Origin: JAJCYL01 sp040222875
Lineage (GTDB): Bacteria > Bacteroidota > Bacteroidia > Cytophagales > Cyclobacteriaceae
DNA length: 64,000 nucleotides
NCBI GenBank assembly: GCA_040222875.1
Contig: JAVKCG010000008.1
Location: 248,001-312,000, forward strand
Reading direction: 5' to 3'
Part shown: positions 25,449-35,036 of the stretch, piece by piece
Numbering within the stretch: the stretch's first letter is position 1
Layout: every line of letters starts with the position of its first letter
Notes under the pieces: generated by a model
Told to the model about the DNA's origin: nothing
The model's database searches: none
The model's input: the letters and a program-made list of their open reading frames with translations, nothing else
Made by a program: the position numbers and the translations under genes

Positions 25449-28400
25449 ATGATTAATCATATTATATCATTTTCTATTAACAATAAATTCATCGTGGGCT
25501 TGCTGACACTGACATTGATTGGAGTCGGTATCTATTCCATGTCCACGATCAATCTGGGATCAGTCCCAGATATAACCAATAATCAGGTACAGGTAATAAC
25601 TGTATCGGAGAATCTTGCAACAGAAGATATTGAGCAATTCGTTACTTATCCGGTAGAGTTAGCAATGGGCAACCTGCCAGGAGTGGATGAAATACGCTCT
25701 ATTTCTCGGTTTGGTCTTTCTGTAGTCACCATCGTCTTTAAAGATAATATGGGTACTTACCTGCCCAGACAATTAGTTCAGGAAAAACTCAATGAACTAA
25801 AAGAGACCATCCCTCAGGAATTTGGAAGTCCATCAATGGGGCCCATATCCACAGGATTAGGACAGATTTACGAATATACTATTCAGCCCAAAGCAGGATA
25901 TGATACAGTTTATTCCGCAATGGAACTTCGTACTATTCAGGATTGGATTGTTAAACGGCAGCTAACCCTACTCGAAGGAGTTGTAGAGATCAACTCCTTT
26001 GGTGGCTACATCAAACAATACGAAGTGGCCATTAATCCGGAAAAACTAAATGCTATTAGTGTTAGCATTTCGGAGGTCTATGAAGCATTAGCCCGCAATA
26101 ATGTCAATACCGGAGGCGCCTATATCGAGAAAAACAAAATGGCCAATTTCATTCGAGGTGAAGGCCTGGTTCGCACAATTGATGATATAGAAAATATCTC
26201 AATTCGCAACGAAAATGGCATTCCAATACTCATTAGAGATGTTGCGGAAAAAGTCCATTTCGGCCATCAGGTTCGATATGGTGCGTTTACTCAGGATGGT
26301 CATGAGGCAGTGGGTGGAATCATCATGATGCTGAAAGGATCAAACCCAAATGCGGTCATTCAAAATGTGATTGAGCGAATGGAAGAGATTGAAAAATCGC
26401 TTCCTGAAGGGCTTGAGTTTAATGCCTACTTAGACAGGAGCTCTCTAATTGGACGAACCACAAGCACCGTTACCAAAAATCTAGTTGAAGGTGCACTCAT
26501 TGTGATTTTTGTCCTGGTTGTGCTTTTGGGAAGTTTAAGAGGTGGTGTCGTAACCGCTTCCTTAATTCCACTCTCGCTACTCTTTGCATTTATCCTCATG
26601 AAAGCCACAGGGGTTTGGGCGAATTTGATGAGTCTGGGAGCCATTGATTTTGGAATCATCGTAGACGGTGCGGTGATTATTGTTGAAGGCACAGTTCATG
26701 AAATTGAAAAGCGGATAAGGGCTGGCAAGAATACGTTTGATCAGGCTCAGATGGATGAAATAGCGTATGAATCCGGCAGCACCATGATGAATGCTGCTTT
26801 TTTCGGACAGCTCATTATTCTTATTGTATTCACACCCATTCTTTTCTTGACAGGTGTTGAAGGCAAGATGTTTACTCCCATGGCCTACACATTTGGATAC
26901 GCTGTTCTTGGTGCAATTATTCTATGCCTAACCTACGTACCGATGATGTCCGCATTACTCATGCGTCCGATTAATAATCCTAAAAATTGGTTTGCAAAGT
27001 TAGAAAACGGAATTCACAAGTTCAGCGAGAAGATTATTAGTGCCTTAAACAAAGTGTATCATCCGTTGATTCTTGGCGCCTTGAAATTACGATTACTGAT
27101 TATAGGTATTGCTTTGACGCTACTCTTTGGAGCAGGGTTCATTTTCTCAAGAATGGGAGGTGAGTTTATACCTCAATTGGATGAAGGCGATTTGGCAATG
27201 CAAGCTCTTATTAGACCAGGTAGTGGGCTTAATGAAGCTATCGCCGTTTCCGTTAAAATCGAGAACATTTTAAAGGACAATTTTCCCGAAATCACTACGG
27301 TGGTAGCCAGAATTGGCGTTGCAGATATCCCGACAGATCCAATGCCTTTGGATATAGCAGATATGTACCTGATTCTGGAAAAGGATAAGGAAAAATGGGT
27401 TTCAGCGGATTCTAAGGAAGAACTGATCGAACAGATTAAAGAGAAGTTGGACATCCTTCCCGGTGTTAATCTTGTCTTTACCCAACCGGTTGAGCTAAGA
27501 TTCAATGAACTGCTTGAAGGTGTGCGGGAAGACGTAGCTGTGAAATTGTACGGTGATGATTTAAATATTCTTACCCAAAAAGTACAGGAAATGGCTGCCA
27601 TCATTCAAACGGTAGCAGGAGCAGGTGATGTCAATGCCGAACGTACTGCTGGGCTGCCACAAATGACAGTAAGATATGACCGCAAGAAATTGGCTCAATA
27701 TGGACTAGATGTTCAAAAGCTGAATGAATACGTAAGTGCCGCCTTTGCGGGAGGTGTTGCCGGGGTCATTTTTGAGGGTGAAAAACGTTTTGAAATGGTT
27801 ATTCGATTTGATGAATCACACCGGCAAAGTATAGAAGACTTGAGGACCCTTTACATAGATCTCCCTGACGGCACACAAGTACCAATAAAGGAGGTTGCTG
27901 ATATTGAATATGTCCCAGGCCCCATGCAGATATCCAGGGACAATACATTTCGAAGAACTTACGTGGGGGTAAACGTTCGAGGCAGAGATGTAGAATCTGT
28001 GGTGACAGATATTCAACAAAAACTGGATGCAGAGCTGGACTTACCTCCAGGTTACTACATCACCTATGGAGGAGAATTTGAAAATTTACAGCGGGCCAAA
28101 GCAAGGTTATCAGTGGTCGTACCGATTGCACTCTTTCTTATTTTTATCCTGCTCTATTTCGCCTTAAAATCATTTTCACAATCAGTAATGATCTACATGG
28201 CGATCCCATTGGCAGCCATCGGAGGTGTGTTTTTCATGTCCATGCGAGGTATGCCTTTTAGCATATCTGCAGGTGTCGGATTCATCGTTCTCTTCGGTGT
28301 GGCTGTTCTTAACGGACTGGTATTGATCAGTCGTTTCAATTCACTAAAACTCGAAGGTATGACAGATTTAAAAGAACGAATTCTCACAGGAACCCAAGAA

Positions 28401-28724
28401 CGTCTTAGACCTATATTGCTAACCGCTACCGCTGCCATTATGGGCTTTACACCAATGGCATTTTCAGCTTCTGCGGGAGCTGAAGTACAGCGGCCTTTAG
28501 CAACCGTAGTTATAGGCGGTCTTATCAGTGCAACGCTTTTGACGCTGATTGTACTGCCTGTCCTCTACTCATACGTTGAAGGGCGTAAGTCTATAAATGT
28601 CAAATTAAAGTCCGGCTCTTCGGTCAATGTAATTGTAGCGCTCGCTGTATGTGGTGCGCTTCTGGGAATTCCTTCCAATGCTAAGGCGCAAGAGTTGCAA
28701 AAATCAATTACCACATTGGATTAG
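25449..28724 (+). CDS. CusA/CzcA-family heavy-metal RND efflux transporter (TolC fusion interrupted)
   Basis: A 1091-residue inner-membrane pump with RND layout: helix 1 (FIVGLLTLTLIGVGIYS), two large periplasmic loops, and helices about 340-540 and 870-1030. The helix-4 segment SLGAIDFGIIVDGAVIIVEG carries the proton-relay Asp/Glu of heavy-metal RND pumps. After the last pump helix comes a hydrophobic stretch and a signal-like NAKAQELQKSITTLD, then a stop. In Bacteroidota such pumps are often about 1440 residues long with a TolC-like domain at the C terminus; that domain continues here in the -1 frame from about 28719. The gene thus looks like a fusion split by a small deletion/frameshift. 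Confidence 0.92.
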   Translation: MINHIISFSINNKFIVGLLTLTLIGVGIYSMSTINLGSVPDITNNQVQVITVSENLATEDIEQFVTYPVELAMGNLPGVDEIRSISRFGLSVVTIVFKDNMGTYLPRQLVQEKLNELKETIPQEFGSPSMGPISTGLGQIYEYTIQPKAGYDTVYSAMELRTIQDWIVKRQLTLLEGVVEINSFGGYIKQYEVAINPEKLNAISVSISEVYEALARNNVNTGGAYIEKNKMANFIRGEGLVRTIDDIENISIRNENGIPILIRDVAEKVHFGHQVRYGAFTQDGHEAVGGIIMMLKGSNPNAVIQNVIERMEEIEKSLPEGLEFNAYLDRSSLIGRTTSTVTKNLVEGALIVIFVLVVLLGSLRGGVVTASLIPLSLLFAFILMKATGVWANLMSLGAIDFGIIVDGAVIIVEGTVHEIEKRIRAGKNTFDQAQMDEIAYESGSTMMNAAFFGQLIILIVFTPILFLTGVEGKMFTPMAYTFGYAVLGAIILCLTYVPMMSALLMRPINNPKNWFAKLENGIHKFSEKIISALNKVYHPLILGALKLRLLIIGIALTLLFGAGFIFSRMGGEFIPQLDEGDLAMQALIRPGSGLNEAIAVSVKIENILKDNFPEITTVVARIGVADIPTDPMPLDIADMYLILEKDKEKWVSADSKEELIEQIKEKLDILPGVNLVFTQPVELRFNELLEGVREDVAVKLYGDDLNILTQKVQEMAAIIQTVAGAGDVNAERTAGLPQMTVRYDRKKLAQYGLDVQKLNEYVSAAFAGGVAGVIFEGEKRFEMVIRFDESHRQSIEDLRTLYIDLPDGTQVPIKEVADIEYVPGPMQISRDNTFRRTYVGVNVRGRDVESVVTDIQQKLDAELDLPPGYYITYGGEFENLQRAKARLSVVVPIALFLIFILLYFALKSFSQSVMIYMAIPLAAIGGVFFMSMRGMPFSISAGVGFIVLFGVAVLNGLVLISRFNSLKLEGMTDLKERILTGTQERLRPILLTATAAIMGFTPMAFSASAGAEVQRPLATVVIGGLISATLLTLIVLPVLYSYVEGRKSINVKLKSGSSVNVIVALAVCGALLGIPSNAKAQELQKSITTLD

Positions 28725-29848
28725 CCAATAATGGCAATGTTCAAGTAGCCGTTACCAATATAGCACTTCAGGAACAAGGAAAGAAGGCTGCTTTGAACAT
28801 AGGAAAAACCGGTGTGGGTTTCTCCTACGGTCAATACAACAGTTTTGAGAATGACTTCTCATTTACTGTAGGTCAGTCATTTGAGTTTCCTACCGTGTAT
28901 GGCAAACAAAAGCAATTGGCCAACGAACAGTTAGTTGGTGGGAAAAAGCAGTTGGCTGTGACAGAGAATAACTTAAAATGGAAGATTCGTCAAGCTTGGT
29001 ACGAGCTATCCTACTTGCACGAAAGGCGTAAGCTGCTCCAGTATCAGGACACCATTTATGGGCGATTCCTTCATGCAGCCACCATACGGTACGAAACGGA
29101 AGCAACTAGTTATCTGGAGAAGGCTTCTGCTGAAACAGGTGTAATGGAGGTGCAAAACCAATTGAAACTATTAGAGGCTGACATTGTCATTCAGGAAAAA
29201 CAGTTACAAATCCTTTTGAATGACACAACTAGTTTGCGTTTTGAGCCATCCGACCTTATAGAAAGGGATATAGCTAACATTCGGGACAATACCCTGTTTA
29301 TGAATAACCCGCTGCTTGGATTGACTAAACAAAAGGTGGCCATTGCAGATGCTGAAAAATCCGTTCAATCCGCCAAGCTATTGCCTGATCTTTTTGTGGG
29401 TTATTTTAATCAATCATTGATAGGTGGAGAAACTTCAGATGGTGAAATCGCCACTTCATCTGATAGATTTGGCGGAATACAGGCTGGAATATCCATCCCA
29501 TTATTTTACGGTTCATATAAGGCGAACGTTAAATCCGCTCAATTGCGTTCACAGATGGCAAAAACCAGCTCAGAGTACTATTATACTACACTTCAGGGAC
29601 AGTATCAGCAGCAATTAGAAGAGATTACCAAATTTCAGGGAAGTCTTGATTATTATCGGGAAAAAGCCATTCCTCAAGCCAATTTAATTTTGAACAATGC
29701 CAGAAAAAGCTTTGAAAATGGAGCCATAGACTACGTAGAATATTTTCAAAATATCAATCAGGCGCTCAATCTCAAATTCAATTACATCAATACATTAAAC
29801 GGATACAACCAGGCTGTAATCAATCTGGAATTCCTCATTGGAGAATAA
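28719..29848 (+). pseudogene. TolC/OEP-family outer-membrane efflux domain, severed from CusA by a frameshift
   Basis: In the frame shifted by -1 from the CusA ORF, similarity begins at LANNGNVQV (about 28721) and continues through KIRQAWYELSYLHERRKLL, the TolC-like repeat IEKAEKSVQSAKLLPDLFVGYFNQ-like segment and the C-terminal GAIDYVEYFQNINQALNLKFNYI. No ATG precedes it; TTG at 28793 is the first possible independent start and there is no signal peptide of its own. The lost junction appears to remove about six residues plus one base. It may be a pseudogene, an assembly error or still translated by re-initiation; I cannot decide. Confidence 0.75.
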
Positions 29849-29872
29849 TTCAATTTTTGAAAACATAGAGAA

Positions 29873-31066
29873 ATGGAAAAGCAAATTATATATATAGTAA
29901 TCATAGCATTTATGGCAGCATTCTTTCCAGGCTGTGGTAATAAGTCTGTTGAAGAAGAAGGTAACGATGTAAGTGCCCAAGAAGAAGCAGGAGAGGGCGA
30001 AGTTCATCTATCACAGCTAAAGTTTAACAGCATTGGTATTAAGGTCGATGAAATACCAACAAGACCATTATCGGGTGTAGTGGAAGCCAATGGGCAGCTG
30101 GAAGTACCGCCCCAGCATGAAGCTACAGTCACAGCCATATTGGGAGCAAACGTGACCTCTATTGTGGTGATAGAAGGCGATAAAGTAAAGAAGGGTCAGA
30201 CCTTAGCAACACTTGCGCATCCAAATCTATCCCAATTGCAAACCAACTACGTGAGAGCCTATAACCAGATGCAATTCCTTGAAAAGGAACATGATCGTCA
30301 GAAAAAGCTGTACGAAGAAAATGTGGGATCAGGAAAAACGTTTCAACAAACACAGGCAGATTATCTGTCGATGAAGGGTGAGGTGAAAGGCTATGAAGCT
30401 CAGTTGCGTCAACTCAGTTTGAATGTTGAAAAGATACAGCGCGGTGACATCTATCAAAATGTTCCTGTAGTTAGCCCAATAGATGGGTACATCGAGAAAG
30501 TGGAAGTTCAGATTGGACAGTTTGTCGATCCTCAAAATACGATGTTTATGATTGTTAACAATGATCACATTCATGCTGATTTGATGGTCTTTGAAAAAGA
30601 CGTGTATAAAGTGAAGAAAGGACAAGATATTTTTTTCACCGTTGAATCCGTCCCAGGCGCTACCCTCAAGGCTAAAATTTACTCAGTAGGTAAGCAGTTT
30701 GAGCAAAACCCGAAAGCTGTACACGTGCATGCCGAAATCGATAAGAAAGAGGATTTCCTAATCCCTGGAATGTACATCAATGGAAAAATTCATACAGGTG
30801 AAAAACCCGTACTGGCTTTACCTGAATCTGCAATCATTGAAGAAGATGGTAAGCCTTACATTTTTATTGCAAAAGCGCCTCATCAAGAGGGTGATGAAAT
30901 GGAATGGGGTTTCAAAGCGATTGAAATTCGAACCGGCTTAGTTGATGAAGGATGGGTAGAAATCAAGTTGTTGGAGCCCCTTCCTAAAGGCACCAAAGTG
31001 GCTTGGAACAATGCGTACTACCTAATATCAGAAATGCAGAAAGGTCAGACTTCTCATGATCATTAA
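29873..31066 (+). CDS. RND efflux periplasmic adaptor (CusB/CzcB type) lipoprotein
   Basis: A 397-residue membrane fusion protein with a lipoprotein signal (IAFMAAFFPGCGNKS). It has the lipoyl/barrel-sandwich halves (VVIEGDKVKKGQTLATLAHPNL and VSPIDGYIEKVEVQIGQFVDP), a helical hairpin between them (about residues 120-190) and a beta-barrel/membrane-proximal part. It bridges the CusA-type pump and the TolC component. It follows the OEP segment by 24 bp, giving the order CusA-TolC-CusB. A hairpin terminator follows. Confidence 0.93.
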   Translation: MEKQIIYIVIIAFMAAFFPGCGNKSVEEEGNDVSAQEEAGEGEVHLSQLKFNSIGIKVDEIPTRPLSGVVEANGQLEVPPQHEATVTAILGANVTSIVVIEGDKVKKGQTLATLAHPNLSQLQTNYVRAYNQMQFLEKEHDRQKKLYEENVGSGKTFQQTQADYLSMKGEVKGYEAQLRQLSLNVEKIQRGDIYQNVPVVSPIDGYIEKVEVQIGQFVDPQNTMFMIVNNDHIHADLMVFEKDVYKVKKGQDIFFTVESVPGATLKAKIYSVGKQFEQNPKAVHVHAEIDKKEDFLIPGMYINGKIHTGEKPVLALPESAIIEEDGKPYIFIAKAPHQEGDEMEWGFKAIEIRTGLVDEGWVEIKLLEPLPKGTKVAWNNAYYLISEMQKGQTSHDH

Positions 31067-31081
31067 CCAATAGACCAAAAT

Positions 31082-31110
31082 GGACTCGGCAATAGTGTAT
31101 TGCTGAGTCC
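31082..31110 (+). terminator. Intrinsic terminator after the Cus-type operon
   Basis: GGACTCGGCAATA and TATTGCTGAGTCC form a 13-bp stem (one G-T wobble) with a 3-base loop, followed by a T-rich TTATTCTCTTT. It ends the efflux operon before the next transporter gene. Confidence 0.8.
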
Positions 31111-31124
31111 TTATTCTCTTTATT

Positions 31125-31754
31125 ATGGAAAAGTTAAATAAAACAGCCCTTGCTCTTAGTATTGTCACCATCCTCTACAATCTGATCGAAGGATCAATTT
31201 CAACTTATTTCGGATCACAGGATGACACGTTAGCCCTTTTTGGATTTGGGGTTGATAGCTTCGTTGAGGTGCTTTCGGGCATTGGGATTACCCACATGCT
31301 TTTAAGAATGAAAGATCATGAAATCCACGAAAGAGATCGCTTTGAAATTATTGCATTAAGAATCACGGGAATATCATTTTACCTTCTTGTGGCTGGATTG
31401 ATTTTGGGAGCTGCATTTTCGATCATTTATAAGTCTCAACCAGAAACGACAGTGGCGGGAATTGTCATATCCTCGATTTCAATATTAACCATGTTTTTTC
31501 TCTACAAGGCGAAACTCTCGGTAGGGAAAAAATTGACAAACGAAGCGATCATTTCAGATGCCAACTGCACCAAGACCTGTTATTATCTTTCATTTATCCT
31601 GCTATCCTCGAGCCTGATTTACACCTTATGGCAAATACCATACGTAGACGCTATTGGTAGTTTGGGTATTGCATGGTATGCTTGGAAGGAAGGAAAGGAA
31701 GCCTTTGGCAAGGCAAAAAGTAAAAAATTAGGTTGCACCGATAACTGTTGTTAA
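31125..31754 (+). CDS. Cation transporter-like membrane protein (CDF-related)
   Basis: A 209-residue protein with about six hydrophobic helices, including NKTALALSIVTILYNLIEGSIS and DDTLALFGFGVDSFVEVLSGIG, which match the N-terminal metal-site helices of cation diffusion facilitators. A conserved Asp in the second (FGVDSF) fits the site. The C terminus lacks the usual cytoplasmic domain and ends in GCTDNCC. It is shorter than a classical CDF protein (about 300), so a compact variant of the superfamily is the best call. Confidence 0.8.
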   Translation: MEKLNKTALALSIVTILYNLIEGSISTYFGSQDDTLALFGFGVDSFVEVLSGIGITHMLLRMKDHEIHERDRFEIIALRITGISFYLLVAGLILGAAFSIIYKSQPETTVAGIVISSISILTMFFLYKAKLSVGKKLTNEAIISDANCTKTCYYLSFILLSSSLIYTLWQIPYVDAIGSLGIAWYAWKEGKEAFGKAKSKKLGCTDNCC

Positions 31755-31974
31755 ATGGCACATGATCATAATCACTCACGACTGCCACGTATGGTCAATG
31801 GATGGGGAATACAATATTCTTACTATTCACCTTCGGCTGGACAAAGACTACAAACTCTCCCACCAAGCCGCGTAAAAAGACAAGGTAAGAACAAAACTGA
31901 AAAATGAATCCCTCAATCACATTACTATTGAGTTTGAAGGGCAAGATGAAAACTGCGAGTTGGCAGGATGTTGA
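31755..31974 (+). pseudogene. Remnant of a CDF/CzcD-type cation transporter with internal deletion
   Basis: The first codons from ATG at 31755 read MAHDHNHS, the His-rich N terminus of a CzcD-like protein. Forty bases later, in another frame, the C-terminal domain appears (SMDGEYNILTIHLRLDKDYKLSHQAA, stop, then VRTKLKNESLNHITIEFEGQDENCELAGC and TGA at 31972). All six membrane helices (roughly 600 bp) are missing, and an in-frame TAA interrupts the tail. It starts directly after the preceding transporter's stop. This is a clear gene wreck. Confidence 0.8.
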
Positions 31975-31983
31975 TAAGCTAAC

Positions 31984-32490
31984 CTATTCATACACTTTTT
32001 CAACCTCTGCATCCAACCATATAGACCATAACCGATCATACCCATGGATTTTATTTGTAACCATACTTGATGAATCAACAATATCATATCCCTCATTGAC
32101 CCATTCGAAAATACCGCCATACAGGTTTGAGACATTATCAAACCCGACAGATCTAAGCTTTTCAGCTACCTTTTCACTCCTGTACCCCACAGAACAATAT
32201 ACGATCAGAGGACTGTTTTTGGGGAGGCTATCGAATCTAGCCAGGTCAAAATCACTATACCCGACCCATTTTGATCCTCTGATTTTGCTCACCTCAAATT
32301 CGCCTTTTTCCCTGGCATCGATAAATATGGCATTCGATTCACCTTGACTCTTTTGGACACTGATTGTATGAACCGAATGTGACAGCAGTGAATCAAGGAT
32401 CAAATGATATAATTCCTTCTTAATAGCTCGATTTGTGAATAGGAATCCAAGTGCCAAAACAACCGATATGAGAATTATGGTTCTTTTCAT
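31984..32490 (-). CDS. Rhodanese-like domain protein with N-terminal membrane helix
   Basis: A 168-residue protein with an N-terminal hydrophobic helix (TIILISVVLALGFLF) and a rhodanese domain. The core has FIDAREKGEFEVSKIRGSKWVGY and the catalytic loop YCSVGYRSEKVAEKL (nucleophile Cys), followed by VSNLYGGIFEWVNEG. The fold transfers sulfane sulfur or acts as a phosphatase-like module; the substrate is unknown. The helix suggests the domain faces the periplasm. It lies at the end of the metal-resistance block. Confidence 0.9.
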   Translation of the reverse strand: MKRTIILISVVLALGFLFTNRAIKKELYHLILDSLLSHSVHTISVQKSQGESNAIFIDAREKGEFEVSKIRGSKWVGYSDFDLARFDSLPKNSPLIVYCSVGYRSEKVAEKLRSVGFDNVSNLYGGIFEWVNEGYDIVDSSSMVTNKIHGYDRLWSIWLDAEVEKVYE

Positions 32491-32513
32491 TCAATACCTG
32501 GCACATTTCTAGC

Positions 32514-34727
32514 TTACTCAATGACGATTCGGCGTGATTCAAAAAGTTCGTCACCAGAAATACTTATCAAATAAGTGCCAGAAGGTATGTTACGAACATC
32601 AATATTGATCGTTCCCACCGGTGGAAAAGTCTTTTCCAGTAATAGCTTACCCTCCATACTCATTAGTTGCAACTCGATAATAGATTGGTATCTATGCCCC
32701 AATTTTACTGTCAGGTAATCTACGGAAGATGGGTTTGGATATACTTGAACGGATCTCTCCAGTTGATTATCCGCAATTGCGGTCACCACATTACCGTTGA
32801 AATAACGCTCTGCCAGAGCAAAAGCATCATTTCCAATTTCAACGCCGATCAATCTACCTGGGATATCATCAACCGGCGGATGGATACCACCCCAGATCCT
32901 TGAAAGGCTGGTTTGATCCGACGCATCTCGATAGGTTGCCCATTGTAAAACCACATCTACACTTGGGCCTTCTTCGAAAACTAGGAATTCATTCTTTTTA
33001 GCTACAAATTCTCCGACTCCGCCAGGAAAGTATTCATCACCGGTAAGCATAGTAATTACTTCGGCCGCGGCCCTTGAAAAAGTGGAGTGTCCTGAAATAT
33101 ATCCGGCAAAAGGAGGTGTCACAAATGTCGGCCTTTGGTATGGCCACCAATTTTCAGCTAAAATCCATCCAACTCCCGCCTGGTCCACCTCTGGGTCACT
33201 GATAAATTCGGGGCCCTTCCATGCATATAATTTAATTTTCCCTACATGTTCGTTATCATTCCCTGCAAGGGGGTCACCTTCTTCAACTAATTCAATTAAG
33301 CCTTCTTCCAGAGGAATGCCATTAGGAGCATAACTTGACAAATTGGGATCTGAAGACTGCCCTTGATCCGCCATAAACCTGATTGCTGAGATTGGCCTTA
33401 CATAGTCGTACCACCCTTTAATCCCCCAGGAACTTACCGCAGCGTCATGCATGGTTCCCGCTAGTACAAAATAGGCCTTCACATCCCACTCAAGATCATC
33501 CAGGATTTCTCCCTCTCCCTTAAATCTTTTTTCCAGGTCCGGACTGTCATTGACTTTATTTAAAATTGTAAACCAGTGTCCGGGGGGTGTTTCTGATTCA
33601 GGACCATCGGCCCAGAATTCAGCCAGAACACGCCCATAATCTCCTCTGGGGACCATTTGTGGAGGATATGGTTCGTCTGTTTTAGGATTGACATCGTGCC
33701 CCAGGCTAATGTCTCCGCCTTCAAACAAGTCATAGAATTCCCGGTATCCGCTAATGGTTGTTGGTAGATCGGGGATATTACCAATTGATCCCGGTGATAT
33801 GTCCCACATCACACCGTCTGAAGGATCAAGTTGGCTGGACCATATCGATACAAGACTGTATCCCCATTGATATTCCGCACTCATACCACTTCCATCTGAT
33901 TCAAGATAGGCTGGCATTCCGGGATCATGATAAACCCAATATTCGTTTCCGTCTCTTTCGTAAACAGTTAGATCATTAGCAGTTAACGCAAACGGGATAA
34001 CTCGGCCCCATTCCGGACCTAGAAAATCAGGGGTATTACCGGATATCAGATTTCCCGACTGATCAATGAAGAAGTCGAAGGACAACGGCTGCCATCTATT
34101 GGGGTCTGTTGCACCCTGACTACCAGGCACCGTAGGGTCCATAGCCGGGTTCACCGGTTCATAGAATTCATTCCGATAGTCAAGAAATTCATTGGAATTA
34201 TCTTGCTTACCAAAGTCGATTATACAATTTGCGATGTAGTTCCCCAATGCTGCTGCAGATCCGTTAGAGTAATCAAGTGATGTGAATAAAATATCGTGGC
34301 CAAGTTCATCCATTAGATCATTATATACTGAGAGCGATTCATCTGCACCCGGCGAAAATTCAAACCGGTGCTGAAGTAGGCGATTAGCAGCATAGCTCAT
34401 GGCTTCTTCTCGGGCAGACGTAATATTCTCAGGTTTTTCCACACCTTCAAAAGAGCAATTGAATGAACCAACTGTCTGCCCTAATAAAAATGGAGTTGCC
34501 TTCTCATCATAAACAGCCCAAGCATCATAAAGGGCGATAGAGGTGTGGAATAAATTTCGGGCATGTACTGTGGGTCTGGCAAAGTCATTCCGAATACTCA
34601 CCAATAAAGCCTCATTCCACTTTCGGGCAACTGAATGTTCCGTTGTTTGACGAGCTAATCCTGTGTAAAAAATTAGTGTGGTTAATAGGCACAGCATTAT
34701 TTTCCTAAAAAAATATTCAAATCTCAT
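32514..34727 (-). CDS. Vanadium-haloperoxidase/PAP2-like protein with T9SS C-terminal sorting domain
   Basis: A 737-residue exported protein. The signal peptide (KIMLCLLTTLIFYTGLARQ) supports the ATG at 34727 over the longer frame from 34769. The C-terminal half has acid-phosphatase/haloperoxidase active-site motifs: a WYDYVRPISAIRFM segment, AGYISGHSTFSRAA (SGH) and SRIWGGIHPPVDD (the vanadate-linked His). The last 80 residues (SVQVYPNPSSVDYLTV ... SGTYLISISGDELFESRRIVIE) are a type A T9SS sorting domain, so the protein is probably exported through the PorU-dependent system encoded beside it. Halogenating versus phosphatase activity cannot be told. Confidence 0.88.
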   Translation of the reverse strand: MRFEYFFRKIMLCLLTTLIFYTGLARQTTEHSVARKWNEALLVSIRNDFARPTVHARNLFHTSIALYDAWAVYDEKATPFLLGQTVGSFNCSFEGVEKPENITSAREEAMSYAANRLLQHRFEFSPGADESLSVYNDLMDELGHDILFTSLDYSNGSAAALGNYIANCIIDFGKQDNSNEFLDYRNEFYEPVNPAMDPTVPGSQGATDPNRWQPLSFDFFIDQSGNLISGNTPDFLGPEWGRVIPFALTANDLTVYERDGNEYWVYHDPGMPAYLESDGSGMSAEYQWGYSLVSIWSSQLDPSDGVMWDISPGSIGNIPDLPTTISGYREFYDLFEGGDISLGHDVNPKTDEPYPPQMVPRGDYGRVLAEFWADGPESETPPGHWFTILNKVNDSPDLEKRFKGEGEILDDLEWDVKAYFVLAGTMHDAAVSSWGIKGWYDYVRPISAIRFMADQGQSSDPNLSSYAPNGIPLEEGLIELVEEGDPLAGNDNEHVGKIKLYAWKGPEFISDPEVDQAGVGWILAENWWPYQRPTFVTPPFAGYISGHSTFSRAAAEVITMLTGDEYFPGGVGEFVAKKNEFLVFEEGPSVDVVLQWATYRDASDQTSLSRIWGGIHPPVDDIPGRLIGVEIGNDAFALAERYFNGNVVTAIADNQLERSVQVYPNPSSVDYLTVKLGHRYQSIIELQLMSMEGKLLLEKTFPPVGTINIDVRNIPSGTYLISISGDELFESRRIVIE

Positions 34728-35036
34728 CTCTACTTCTATTAAATTCTCAAGCTCCGATAGGGCTCTCAACTCTTAAATACAAACCGAATTTCGCAATATT
34801 ATTAGTTTGTGTTTACAAGCACTATTGTAGGTGTGACTTATTTGTCTAGCACGACAGCAGAAAGTCAAAATATCATTAAATAAGAACATAATTTCATTAA
34901 ACTCTCTTTGCTCCTGTATTTGAAAGAGAGATGGATTCCCGAAATGCCGTTATATAATGTGGAAAGAATAGGCCAATGCAAAGGGGATAAATAATTAAAT
35001 TTCCTTTTTTTGATATTATTGCAGGACGGGTTTCAA
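34728..35036. other. Intergenic region upstream of the haloperoxidase-like gene
   Basis: An AT-rich gap between porU's 3' end and the haloperoxidase-like start. I see no supported ORF, RNA or clear terminator; it must hold the promoter for the haloperoxidase-like gene. Confidence 0.4.

Noticed and set aside
28700..28730. Programmed -1 frameshift at the CusA-TolC junction
   Set aside because: The frame offset is -1, but no X XXY YYZ slippery heptamer lies in register before the stop, and the junction seems to lack several conserved residues, which a programmed shift would not explain.
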